This document shows positions 49,973-58,531 of a stretch of DNA of 64,000 nucleotides, in pieces; the first letter of the stretch is position 1; each line of letters starts with the position of its first letter. Where the stretch lies: assembly GCA_050633465.1 (NCBI GenBank), contig JBOEGO010000029.1, forward strand, positions 45,572 through 109,571, in the 5' to 3' direction. The notes under the pieces were generated by a model. That model had not been told where the DNA came from. It worked only from the letters and a program-made list of their open reading frames with translations, and did not search any database. Position numbers and translations under genes: made by a program. This DNA comes from UBA3069 sp050633465 (GTDB lineage: Bacteria; Pseudomonadota; Alphaproteobacteria; Rhodobacterales; Rhodobacteraceae).

Positions 49973-50932
49973 TCAGTTTTGCAGGCGCAGCAGGGCCTCG
50001 GCTGTGGTTTCATCGGTCACCAGACCCGTGATCAATCCGCCGCGAATCGCGGCCAGAATGGGCAGAACCTTGGCTTTACCGCTGGCGGCACCAATCACTT
50101 CTGTGCCGCTGTTCTTGTGCAATGGTGTGCTGGAAACCTTATTATTCGTAAGGCCTTGTACGATATTTCCCTTTGCATCGAACACCCAGCCAAGGATTTC
50201 TCCGACGGCCCCCGCGTCACGCACTTCTGACAGTTCATTGGCGGTAATGAACCCATCCAGCAGCAGCGGTGCATTTTCGTCCACCTGCCCGATCCCGACC
50301 AAGGCAACATCGGCGCTGCGGGCCATTTCGTGTGTTTTCGCCACGATTTTCTGTGCCTGCAGCATATCCCGCTCTTGCGCACTGGCCGCGATTACGGGCA
50401 TCGGAATTGGATAGGTCGGGGCAGAAACCTTGTCCGCGATGGAAAACAAAACGTTGTAAAACGCAGTCGATCCATCCGGGGCGATATTTCCGGTTAGCGA
50501 CACAATCCGGTGCTGGTCGCAGCTGATTCGCGGCAATTGTTCGATCGCTGCGCGCAGGGTGCGCCCCGTGCCCAGCCCCATCACAATAGGGGAATCGCTG
50601 CTTAGCCAACGCTCGATCACGTCCGCCGTGGCATTGGCAACAGACCCCAATGAACCACCATCGCCCGGCAGTGTCGGCACCACATCGCAATAGGCCAGCC
50701 CCAGCTGTTCGCGCAACTTGCGGGCCAGGGACAAGCAGCGCGAAATCGGGTGATCAATCCGCACCTTGACCAGCCCCGATGACATCGCCAAAGACACCAG
50801 CCGCTGCGCAGATTGGCGCGAAACACCCATAATCTGTGCAATTTCATCCTGCGTTTTGCCTGAAATATAATACAGCCACGCCGCCCGCGCAGCATCGTCC
50901 AGCCGCTTGCTCGCCTTGTCGGACATATCCAT
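49973..50932 (-). CDS. smoC: SorC/DeoR-type sugar-binding transcriptional regulator (SmoC-like)
   Basis: The 319-residue protein has an N-terminal helix-turn-helix (TQDEIAQIMGVSRQSAQRLV, about 25-44) and a sugar-phosphate-binding domain with VMGLGTGRTLRAAIEQL and VALVGIGQVDENAPL. It lies 146 bp upstream of smoE on the same strand and is divergent from frk across 172 bp. It should control both units in response to a polyol or its phosphorylated product. An ATG at 50926 is an equal alternative start. Confidence 0.88.
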   Translation of the reverse strand: MDMSDKASKRLDDAARAAWLYYISGKTQDEIAQIMGVSRQSAQRLVSLAMSSGLVKVRIDHPISRCLSLARKLREQLGLAYCDVVPTLPGDGGSLGSVANATADVIERWLSSDSPIVMGLGTGRTLRAAIEQLPRISCDQHRIVSLTGNIAPDGSTAFYNVLFSIADKVSAPTYPIPMPVIAASAQERDMLQAQKIVAKTHEMARSADVALVGIGQVDENAPLLLDGFITANELSEVRDAGAVGEILGWVFDAKGNIVQGLTNNKVSSTPLHKNSGTEVIGAASGKAKVLPILAAIRGGLITGLVTDETTAEALLRLQN

Positions 50933-51014
50933 TTTTAATGCCTTTTGGCTGGTTTTTTTACGAATTCACAACATGCGGTTCCGCCTGCCAATTTCGGCCG
51001 TTGAAGGATGCATA

Positions 51015-51044
51015 GTCAAGGGGCGGAGTGCGATGCCCCTTGAC
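51015..51044. promoter_or_regulatory. 30-bp inverted repeat upstream of the fructokinase gene
   Basis: GTCAAGGGGC (51015-51024) and GCCCCTTGAC (51035-51044) are perfect complements with a 10-base gap, so arm centres are 20 bp apart, two helical turns. It lies in the smoC-frk intergenic region 60 bp before the frk start and is a good operator candidate for SmoC; an mRNA hairpin is the alternative. Confidence 0.5.
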
Positions 51045-51104
51045 GGATCAGGCAACCCACGACCAAGTAGAGCGCGAAAATCGCCCAAAAATTGGATGCC
51101 AAAC

Positions 51105-52049
51105 ATGATCCTCTGCGCCGGAGAAGCCCTGATCGACATGATTCCCGCCACCACGGTTGATGGTGATCAGGCATTCGTTCCACGCGCAGGCGGTGCGCCG
51201 TTTAACACCGCTATTGCCTTGGCTCGCTTGGGTGAAAAAGTTGGTTTTGCCACGGGTTTGTCACTGGATTCGATGGGCGCGCTTTTGCTTGAACGCGCCA
51301 GTGACAGCGGCGTAAACATGGATGGATCGGTGCGCAGCCAGCGCCCCACGACCCTGGCCATGGTCACTTTGGTTAACGGTCAAGCCGAATACAGTTTTTA
51401 CGATTCGGGCAGTGCCCTGCGTGAAATACAGCCCGGCGAATTGACCCTGCCCAGCCCTGCACCCGCCGCTGCGTTATTCGGTGGAATCTGTCTTGCCAGC
51501 GAACCCTGCGGCGCCGCGTTCGAAGCCCTGTTCGACACGGCCCGCGCTGCCGGTGTCACCATTCTGTTTGATCCAAACATCCGCCCTGCATTTGTCACGG
51601 ACGAGGGCAATTTTCGCGCGCGGATCAGCCGCATGATGGCCCGGTCGGATATCGTCAAACTGTCGGACGAGGATCTGGAGTGGTTGATGGGCGCAGGTGA
51701 CGTTGCTACGCATGCGCAGACAATTTTGAAACTTGGGCCGTCGATGCTCTGCGTTACGCAGGGCGGCAACGGGGTAACCGCATATCTGAATGAAAAAACA
51801 GTCTCTGTTCCAGCGGAAAAGGTCGATGTCATTGACACCGTAGGCGCCGGAGACACGTTCAACGCCGGCTTTCTGGCGGGCCTATCGCAAAAAAACGCAC
51901 TGTCCCGCGATGGGGTGGCGAAACTAAGCGAATCGACAATCACACATGCGCTGACCTTGGGCGCACGCGCTGCTGCAATCTGCGTATCCCGCGCAGGGGC
52001 AAACCCGCCGACATTGGCCGAGGTCGAGGCACATTTTCAGGCGGATTAG
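51105..52049 (+). CDS. frk: PfkB-family fructokinase
   Basis: From the ATG at 51105 the protein has 314 residues, starts ILCAGEALIDMIP and has the PfkB signature DTVGAGDTFNAGFLAG with the catalytic Asp. It phosphorylates fructose made by mannitol or sorbitol oxidation. The divergent position from smoC matches the frk gene of Rhodobacter smo operons. An in-frame ATG at 51096 is a close alternative; the frame is open back to 50907, but that part has no kinase similarity. Confidence 0.9.
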   Translation: MILCAGEALIDMIPATTVDGDQAFVPRAGGAPFNTAIALARLGEKVGFATGLSLDSMGALLLERASDSGVNMDGSVRSQRPTTLAMVTLVNGQAEYSFYDSGSALREIQPGELTLPSPAPAAALFGGICLASEPCGAAFEALFDTARAAGVTILFDPNIRPAFVTDEGNFRARISRMMARSDIVKLSDEDLEWLMGAGDVATHAQTILKLGPSMLCVTQGGNGVTAYLNEKTVSVPAEKVDVIDTVGAGDTFNAGFLAGLSQKNALSRDGVAKLSESTITHALTLGARAAAICVSRAGANPPTLAEVEAHFQAD

Positions 52050-52056
52050 AGCCTGT

Positions 52057-53568
52057 TCAAGCCGAAAACGCATCCTTGAATTCATCGCGCAGGATGTTCT
52101 TTTGAACCTTGCCCATGGTGTTGCGTGGCAGTGCGTCCATGACAACCAATTTGCGTGGATGTTTGAACCGTGCCAACGATTGACCCACGGCAGATTGGAT
52201 CGCGTCCAGATCCGGCGCTTGCCCCTGTTCCGCCACCAGAACACCCACTACGGTTTCGCCAAAATCGGGGTGGGGCACACCGATCACAGCCGATTCCAAC
52301 ACACCCTCCTGTTCGTCCAACACCAATTCGATTTCTTTGGGGTAGATATTGTAACCCCCTGAAATAATAAGGTCTTTGTTCCGGCCGACGATGGAAACAT
52401 ATCCATCAGCATCAATCACACCCAGATCGCCGGTAATGAAAAACCCGTTTTCACGCAGCTCCTCTGCGGTTTTTTCGGGCATTTGCCAGTAACCTTTGAA
52501 TACATTGGGGCCGCGCACCTCGATCAGGCCAATTTCACCTTGTGGCACTTCGGCTCCATCTGCTCCGGTGATTTTCAGATCGACCCCCGGCAACGGGAAC
52601 CCCACGGTGCCAGCGCGACGCTCGCCATCATAGGGGTTGGAGGTGTTCATATTGGTTTCTGTCATGCCATAGCGTTCCAGAATCCGGTGCCCCGTGCGCT
52701 GTTCGAACCGTTCATGCGTTTCGGCCAACAGCGGCGCAGAGCCGGAAATAAACAGGCGCATATGTTGCGCCAGATCACGGGTAAACCGCTCGTCATCCAA
52801 CAGGCGGGTGTAAAACGTGGGCACGCCCATCATGCTGGTGGCCTTGGGCAGGTTTTCGATCACCGCATCCTGATCGAACCCGGGCAGGAAAATCATCGAA
52901 CCACCCGCAGCCAGGGTGATGTTGGTCGCAACAAACAGGCCATGCGTGTGAAAAATCGGCAGGGCATGCAGCAACACGTCACGTTCGCTGAATTGCCAGT
53001 AATCGCGCAGCACCTCGGCGTTGGACAGCAAATTGGCCTGCGTCAGCATCGCCCCCTTGGACCGCCCGGTGGTGCCCGAAGTATACAAGAACGCAGCCAG
53101 ATCACCCTTTTCCCGTGGAACAGTGTCGAAACTGGTGGGCATCGACGCGGCCGAAGCCGTGAAACTGCCCGCACCATTCGCCCCCATGGTCAGCAGCGAC
53201 GCGCCCAAAGAATGCGCAACCGGCATCAGTGTTTCATCGCTTTCGGGGTCGCAGACCACCAATCGCGCACCGGAATTTTCGATGAAATAGGTCAGTTCGT
53301 CCACGGTATAGGCAGTATTCAACGGCAGAAACACCACGCCCGTTTGCGCGCAGGCCGCATATAGGGCCAATGCCTGTGGCGATTTACCGATTTGCGCCGC
53401 CAGACGGTCACCCGGATTCAGACCCTGTTCCACCAGAACATGGGCAAATTGCGCGGTCATTTCCAAAAACGCGCCGTGGGTGATCACAGACCCGTCTAAC
53501 AGGTGCAAAAACGGGGTATTCCGGCCTGCGTGGCGTCCAAAAAGGGTATCAAAAAGCGGGTTGGCCAT
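52057..53568 (-). CDS. matB: Malonyl-CoA synthetase
   Basis: The start at 53568 gives 503 residues of the acyl-CoA synthetase superfamily: P-loop FLYTSGTTGRSKGAMLT, hinge TGDLGVIDADGYVSIVGR, GGYNIYPKEIE and the C-terminal PRNTMGKVQKNIL with the adenylation Lys. MatB ligates malonate to CoA with ATP. The preceding gene encodes malonyl-CoA decarboxylase, giving a malonate to acetyl-CoA route. Upstream extension to 53628 lacks family features. Confidence 0.92.
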   Translation of the reverse strand: MANPLFDTLFGRHAGRNTPFLHLLDGSVITHGAFLEMTAQFAHVLVEQGLNPGDRLAAQIGKSPQALALYAACAQTGVVFLPLNTAYTVDELTYFIENSGARLVVCDPESDETLMPVAHSLGASLLTMGANGAGSFTASAASMPTSFDTVPREKGDLAAFLYTSGTTGRSKGAMLTQANLLSNAEVLRDYWQFSERDVLLHALPIFHTHGLFVATNITLAAGGSMIFLPGFDQDAVIENLPKATSMMGVPTFYTRLLDDERFTRDLAQHMRLFISGSAPLLAETHERFEQRTGHRILERYGMTETNMNTSNPYDGERRAGTVGFPLPGVDLKITGADGAEVPQGEIGLIEVRGPNVFKGYWQMPEKTAEELRENGFFITGDLGVIDADGYVSIVGRNKDLIISGGYNIYPKEIELVLDEQEGVLESAVIGVPHPDFGETVVGVLVAEQGQAPDLDAIQSAVGQSLARFKHPRKLVVMDALPRNTMGKVQKNILRDEFKDAFSA

Positions 53569-53578
53569 CTGGCTCTCC

Positions 53579-54820
53579 TCAGCTCTGGTTCTTGGTGTAT
53601 GCGGCAACAAGGGCACGCGGTTCTGCATCGGCTATCACCTCTGCTTGAGAGGCGAATCTTTCGTGGTTTTGCGACACGCGGGCCAAATCGTAAAGGTAAT
53701 TGACCATCGCCCCACCCGATTGCGCCATACCATTGGGCGATATATCGGCGCGGGCATGAACGGCATGCACCTGCGCCCCGTTGCCCAAATGGAACCGTGC
53801 CACCGGATCAAGCGGCTGACCAGAGGTTTGCTTGGCCTCAATCAGGTAATGTGCGGCCAGTTGGCGCAGGGCGGTATCATCGGTCAAATCGGCGTTCTGC
53901 CCTGTATCAGTGACGTATTTTATCAACCCGGGAATAGGCGACAGCGTGACAAATGTTTTCAGCGCAGGCAGTTCGGTCGACAGATCCGAAGCCACCTGTT
54001 TGATCAGCGAATTGCCAAACGAAACCGCGGCCAGCCCCGCCTGACAGTTGGAAATCGAATAGAACACCGCCGTGTCGGCATCGCCAGCGCGCAGCGGTGC
54101 ACGGTCTTCGGCCAACAATTGCTGGATCGAACCGGGCACGCCCTGGGTCAGCGCCACCTCGACAAAGATCAGGGGTTCGTCCGGCATAGCGGGGTGAAAA
54201 AATGCAAAGCAGCGCCGGTCCGCAGGCTGCAACCGACGGCGCAGATCATCCCAGCTGTCGATGGCATGCACGGCCTCATAGGCGATGATCTTGTCCAGAA
54301 TTTCAGCCGGAGAGGACCAGTTGATTGGCCGCAACACCAGAAATCCGCGATTGAACCATGATGCAAACAGGTGACGAAAATCCAGATCAAGCGCCTGTAG
54401 TTGCGCATCATCACGCCCCAATCGCAACAGGTCGGCCCGCATCCGCACCAGACGCCCCGTCGCTGCGGGCACCTGATTCATCCGGCGGATCAATTCCTGC
54501 CGTGGTGGTTCGGCTGCGGCCAGAAAGGCACGATAGCTTTGCTTGCCCGGCGTCTGTTCATAATCGGCCAGCGTGTCGCGCACCCGATCGGGGTCAATGT
54601 TCATCGCCGCGATCTGGTGAAAGAACGCCAGCTTGTCGTCATCCGCCATCGCCTCGAACCGGTCAAGGATCAGCGCCGCGATGACAATGCCCGACACCTC
54701 ACCCGTGGCCCCCACCAATGCCTGCATCAGTTCGGGCGTGCTGCGGCTGTCATGGCGTGTATCCGCCGCGCGATAGCGACGCTCGAACACAGTGGACAAC
54801 AGGTCGGCCAGCATTGTCAT
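53579..54820 (-). CDS. matA: Malonyl-CoA decarboxylase
   Basis: The start at 54820 overlaps the end of the TRAP large-permease gene (ATGA) and gives 413 residues. The MCD family features are the helical N-terminal domain, LVLRPINWSSPAEILDKIIAYE and the catalytic part NSLIKQVASDLSTELPALKT plus HAVHARADISPNGMAQSGG. It converts malonyl-CoA to acetyl-CoA and CO2. It is followed by matB after 10 bp. The order permease, decarboxylase, synthetase matches rhizobial matPQMAB. Confidence 0.93.
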   Translation of the reverse strand: MTMLADLLSTVFERRYRAADTRHDSRSTPELMQALVGATGEVSGIVIAALILDRFEAMADDDKLAFFHQIAAMNIDPDRVRDTLADYEQTPGKQSYRAFLAAAEPPRQELIRRMNQVPAATGRLVRMRADLLRLGRDDAQLQALDLDFRHLFASWFNRGFLVLRPINWSSPAEILDKIIAYEAVHAIDSWDDLRRRLQPADRRCFAFFHPAMPDEPLIFVEVALTQGVPGSIQQLLAEDRAPLRAGDADTAVFYSISNCQAGLAAVSFGNSLIKQVASDLSTELPALKTFVTLSPIPGLIKYVTDTGQNADLTDDTALRQLAAHYLIEAKQTSGQPLDPVARFHLGNGAQVHAVHARADISPNGMAQSGGAMVNYLYDLARVSQNHERFASQAEVIADAEPRALVAAYTKNQS

Positions 54821-56133
54821 TTCTCGGCTCCCATCACGGCATCCGGTAGCCAAGTGGCAAGATCGGGGAACAGGCACAACAGCAGGATCGCCAGCACCAT
54901 GCAGCCCACGAACGGCAGTGATCCCACCAGAATTGTGCGCAGCGATATGTCAGGCGCGATCCCGTTGATCACATACAGGTTCAACCCGACCGGAGGAGAG
55001 ATCAGCCCGATTTCCATGTTGATTGTCAGCACCACGGCAAACCAGATCGGGTCAAAACCGGCAGTGGTGATAATTGGCAACAGGATCGGGGCGGCCATCA
55101 GGATCACCGCAACTGGCGGCAGGAAAAACCCCGCGATCAGCAGGAACACATTGATCGCGCCCATCAGAACCCAGCGGTTCACATCCAACGTGCCGATCCA
55201 TTCCGCGATGCTTTGCGTGATGAACAGTGATGACAGCATATAGGAAAACACCCCCGCCGCCGCGATGATGAACAGGATCATCACCGATTCACGGGTTGAA
55301 TCGCGCAACACCACCCATAAATCACGTGGGTTCCACAGTTTATAGATCACCATGGCGATCACCAGACACAACAACGCGCCCACGGCTGCGGTTTCCGACG
55401 GGGTCGCGATGCCGCCATACATGGCATATAAAACCCCAAGTATGATCAGCAAGAACGGGATCACACGCGGCAGGATTTCGAACCGCTCGGCCCAGGTATA
55501 TGTCGCCTTGCCCATCGCTGCTGCGTGGCCAGACCGCCATGTGGCATACATCGACCACGCCATGAACAGCGCCATCAGCATCAGGCCCGGAATGACCCCC
55601 GCCAAAAACAACCGCCCGATCGAGCTTTCGGTTGCGATGCCGTAAACGATCATCGTGACCGAGGGCGGGATCAAAATGCCCAACGTGCCCCCCGCCGCGA
55701 TAGAACCCGCCGCAACCCCATCGGGATAGCCGCGTTTGCGCATTTCAGGGATGCCCATTTTGCCAATCGCGGCGCAGGTGGCAGGGGATGACCCGCTCAT
55801 CGCGGCGAACAGCGCACAGGCGCCCAGATTGGAAATCACCAAACCGCCCGGCACGCGGGTCAGCCAACGCTCCAACGCCTCGTATAAATCTGCGCCCGCA
55901 CGGGTCGATGCGATGGATGCCCCCATGATGATGAACATCGGAATTGACAGCAGCGCGAAATTGTCCAGCTTGCCGAAAAATATTTCCGGCATCAGTTCAA
56001 GCGAACGTAACCCGTCAAATGCGATCAGGAATCCGGCGGATACAACCAACAGGCCCACCGCCACTGAAACACCTGAAAACAATACAAAAATCGTGGCCAG
56101 CGCGACCAAGGCGCCCAGGAAAAGCGGATCCAT
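54817..56133 (-). CDS. matM: TRAP transporter large permease, malonate type (DctM family)
   Basis: The 438-residue membrane protein has about 12 helices and the DctM hallmarks GSSPATCAAIGKMGIPEM and GIGALLCLVIAM-type segments, with GGTLGILIPPSVTMIVYGI. It is the transport subunit of a tripartite ATP-independent periplasmic system using the sodium gradient. It overlaps matQ by one base and matA by four, so all are co-translated. Confidence 0.9.
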   Translation of the reverse strand: MDPLFLGALVALATIFVLFSGVSVAVGLLVVSAGFLIAFDGLRSLELMPEIFFGKLDNFALLSIPMFIIMGASIASTRAGADLYEALERWLTRVPGGLVISNLGACALFAAMSGSSPATCAAIGKMGIPEMRKRGYPDGVAAGSIAAGGTLGILIPPSVTMIVYGIATESSIGRLFLAGVIPGLMLMALFMAWSMYATWRSGHAAAMGKATYTWAERFEILPRVIPFLLIILGVLYAMYGGIATPSETAAVGALLCLVIAMVIYKLWNPRDLWVVLRDSTRESVMILFIIAAAGVFSYMLSSLFITQSIAEWIGTLDVNRWVLMGAINVFLLIAGFFLPPVAVILMAAPILLPIITTAGFDPIWFAVVLTINMEIGLISPPVGLNLYVINGIAPDISLRTILVGSLPFVGCMVLAILLLCLFPDLATWLPDAVMGAEK

Positions 56134-56684
56134 TATTTGCCCTCCGGCAGGCCAAAGGGCGTATCGGCACCAATCAGAACCGCCACCAGATCAGCCACCA
56201 TTTGCAACAGCAACAGCGCAAACCCCACCGGCAGCGCCAAATAGGGAATCCACAAACGCACGCCCCATACCGTGTCTGAATGCCAATTGCGTGCCCATGC
56301 GAAATGCCAGTATTCATAGCCGTAAAACAGCATCACCCCGATGATGACACAGGACACCGACAGCGTGACAACCGCCAGCAACCAGCGCGCACGATGCCCC
56401 AGCATCAGCGGAATCAGGTCCACATTCACATGGCCGCGCAGGCGTTGCACATAGGGCAGCCCGATCAGCGTGGCCGCGACCATCAGGTAAATCACCGCCT
56501 CGGTCTGCCAAATGGTGGACCCGTTCAAAACGGCGCGAATGAAAATCATCTGGCAGGTGATGGCGACCGCAATCACGATCATCGCCGCCGAACACCAGCC
56601 CGCGAATGTCGAAATTGCCGCCACAGCGCGCAGAAAAATATTGCTGCCGGTCTGCGCAACCGCAGCCGAGGATTGGCCCGCCAT
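56133..56684 (-). CDS. matQ: TRAP transporter small permease (DctQ family)
   Basis: The 183-residue protein has four hydrophobic segments and the DctQ features VTCQMIFIRAVLNGSTIWQTE-type and HVNVDLIPLML. It associates with the large permease. It lies between the binding-protein gene (69-bp gap) and matM (one-base overlap). Confidence 0.88.
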   Translation of the reverse strand: MAGQSSAAVAQTGSNIFLRAVAAISTFAGWCSAAMIVIAVAITCQMIFIRAVLNGSTIWQTEAVIYLMVAATLIGLPYVQRLRGHVNVDLIPLMLGHRARWLLAVVTLSVSCVIIGVMLFYGYEYWHFAWARNWHSDTVWGVRLWIPYLALPVGFALLLLQMVADLVAVLIGADTPFGLPEGK

Positions 56685-56753
56685 TGGGGACTCCGATCTT
56701 GGTTCTATATGTCAGTCATGGGCGGAGGAGGCAGCGCCCCCTCCGGTTCGGGT

Positions 56754-57740
56754 TCATTCGACAGCCAGCGCCATATCCAGCAGGGCCTGCCCGTCCGGCA
56801 CGGATGCGACGAATTCCTTATAGGATGTCTCGGCCGCGATGGCGCGCCATTTGTCGAAATCCTCGGGGCTCATTCTGGCGATTTCGACACCGTTCTTTTC
56901 GAACACTTCGACCGATGCCGCGTCTTCTTTTTTGGCTTCTTCCAGATAAAACGCCTGCGCTTTGGCTGCACCTGCGCGGATCGCGGCCTGTTGTTCGGCG
57001 CTTAGCCCGTCAAAGGTGGATTTGTTGATCAGCAGCGGCTGATACATGAACCACAGCGCCACATCACCTGCGGGGGTGTAACATTTCACCTGTTCGAAAA
57101 TCCGGTAGGATACGAAAGACGATGATGATGTATTCGCCGCGTCCAGCACGCCGGTTTGCATGGCGTTATAGATTTCGGAACTGGCCATCGACGCGATAGA
57201 TGCACCCGCCCCTGCCAGCATTTGTTCAAACGCCTTGCCCGCCGCACGGGTTTGCAATCCGGCCACGTCCTCGGGTTTGGTGATACATTTGTCTTTGCCC
57301 GCGAAACCGCCAGCCAGATAGCCATGCACCAGCACCATCACATCGTCTTCGGCCATTTTGGCCTCCAGCGCCTCCATGAACGGAGAAGCAGACAGGCGCG
57401 CCGCATGATCGTGGTTTTTCACCAGTCCGGGCATCAGGGTCAGGTTATAGGCGGGTTGCTGGCCGCCCGCATAGGACAGCGGCAGCACGGTCATATCCAA
57501 CTGGCCACGCGACAGGGGTTTGTATTGCTCACGCGGTTTGAACAGGGATTTCGACCCGAAAATCTTGATTTCCAGATCGACATCTGCGGCCGCGACCTCG
57601 TCGGCGACGATCTGCGCGACCTTATGGCGGACATCCTTGTTGGACCATTGGTGCGACAGGCGCAGTTCGGTGGCATTGGCGGTGGTTGCACCAGCCAGCA
57701 TTGCCAGCGCCACAAGGGGCGTTGTGATATAGCGTTTCAT
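56754..57740 (-). CDS. matP: TRAP transporter substrate-binding protein, malonate candidate (DctP family)
   Basis: The start at 57740 follows GGGAGGAAACC and gives 328 residues: a signal peptide (ITTPLVALAMLAGATTANA) and a DctP domain with ARLSASPFMEALEAKM and AAGKAFEQMLAGAG around the conserved carboxylate-binding Arg. It binds the substrate in the periplasm for MatQM. Neighbouring malonate enzymes point to malonate as ligand. A frame open to 58055 runs into the divergent regulator and is not used. Confidence 0.88.
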   Translation of the reverse strand: MKRYITTPLVALAMLAGATTANATELRLSHQWSNKDVRHKVAQIVADEVAAADVDLEIKIFGSKSLFKPREQYKPLSRGQLDMTVLPLSYAGGQQPAYNLTLMPGLVKNHDHAARLSASPFMEALEAKMAEDDVMVLVHGYLAGGFAGKDKCITKPEDVAGLQTRAAGKAFEQMLAGAGASIASMASSEIYNAMQTGVLDAANTSSSSFVSYRIFEQVKCYTPAGDVALWFMYQPLLINKSTFDGLSAEQQAAIRAGAAKAQAFYLEEAKKEDAASVEVFEKNGVEIARMSPEDFDKWRAIAAETSYKEFVASVPDGQALLDMALAVE

Positions 57741-57816
57741 GGTTTCCTCCCATTTTGTCCGAATTGACATCGGATCAGGGGAAGCGTTGCAAGTTATGTT
57801 TCTCAAGTCAATGTTT

Positions 57817-57826
57817 TTGTATACAA
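57817..57826. promoter_or_regulatory. GntR (FCD-type) operator between matP and its regulator
   Basis: TTGTATACAA is a perfect palindrome inside TTTTTGTATACAAGA in the 131-bp divergent region. FCD-type GntR regulators commonly recognise TTGTATACAA-like sites. The position, between divergent regulator and operon, suits control of both. Confidence 0.65.
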
Positions 57827-57871
57827 GATTTCCGTTATTGCATTCGCGATACGGAATGCTATCAATAAAAC

Positions 57872-58528
57872 ATGACAACACGCCGCGCCGATACCATTGC
57901 CGAACAGTTAGAGGAAACCATCCTGAGCGGGGGTTTTGCCGATGGTGACCGGCTGGATGAAATCCGGCTGGCAGAGCAGTTCGGCGTGTCCCGAACCCCC
58001 CTGCGCGAGGCGTTTCACAAGCTGGCGCAATCCGGTCTGGTCGAACAGATCCCACGGCGCGGGGTATTTGTGCGCCAACCCGGCCCCGCTGAATTGATCG
58101 AGATGTTCGAAGTCATGGCAGAGCTGGAGGCAGCATCGGCCCGACTGGCCGCGCTGCGCATCACCGACGCCGCACTGGATGATCTGCGCGCCACCAACGC
58201 CCGCTGTGAATCGGCGGTTCAGGCCAGAAACACCGATGCCTATTACGCCGAAAACGAACGGTTTCACCAAATTCTGTATCGCCAATCCGGCAACAGTTAT
58301 CTGGAACAGGAATGCCTGCGCCTGCAACGCCGTTTGAAACCGTTCCGCCGTATCCAGCTAAAACTGCGCGGGCGAATGGGGCAATCTTTGTCGGAACATC
58401 AGGCGATTGTCAGCGCCCTGACCGATGGGCAACCCGACAGGGCCGCCGATGCCATCCGTCAACATGTTGCGGTGCAGGGTGAAAAATTCCATCACCTGAT
58501 TGCCAGCCTGAAATCCGCCGCCGAATAG
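57872..58528 (+). CDS. GntR-family (FCD) regulator of the malonate operon (MatR-like)
   Basis: The 218-residue protein has a winged helix-turn-helix (RLDEIRLAEQFGVSRTPLREAF, about residues 27-48, here given by its core) and a C-terminal FCD ligand domain with the metal-binding His residues in RFHQILYRQSGN, HQAIVSALTDG and AIRQHVAVQG. It is divergent from matP and an operator lies between. It probably represses the mat operon until malonate is present. Confidence 0.88.
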   Translation: MTTRRADTIAEQLEETILSGGFADGDRLDEIRLAEQFGVSRTPLREAFHKLAQSGLVEQIPRRGVFVRQPGPAELIEMFEVMAELEAASARLAALRITDAALDDLRATNARCESAVQARNTDAYYAENERFHQILYRQSGNSYLEQECLRLQRRLKPFRRIQLKLRGRMGQSLSEHQAIVSALTDGQPDRAADAIRQHVAVQGEKFHHLIASLKSAAE

Positions 58529-58531
58529 GGT

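Noticed and set aside
56685..56753. CGGAGG/CCTCCG hairpin between matP and matQ as an attenuator
   Set aside because: Only 6 pairs with an 11-base loop and no T run, so it is much weaker than the smoE-smoF hairpin.
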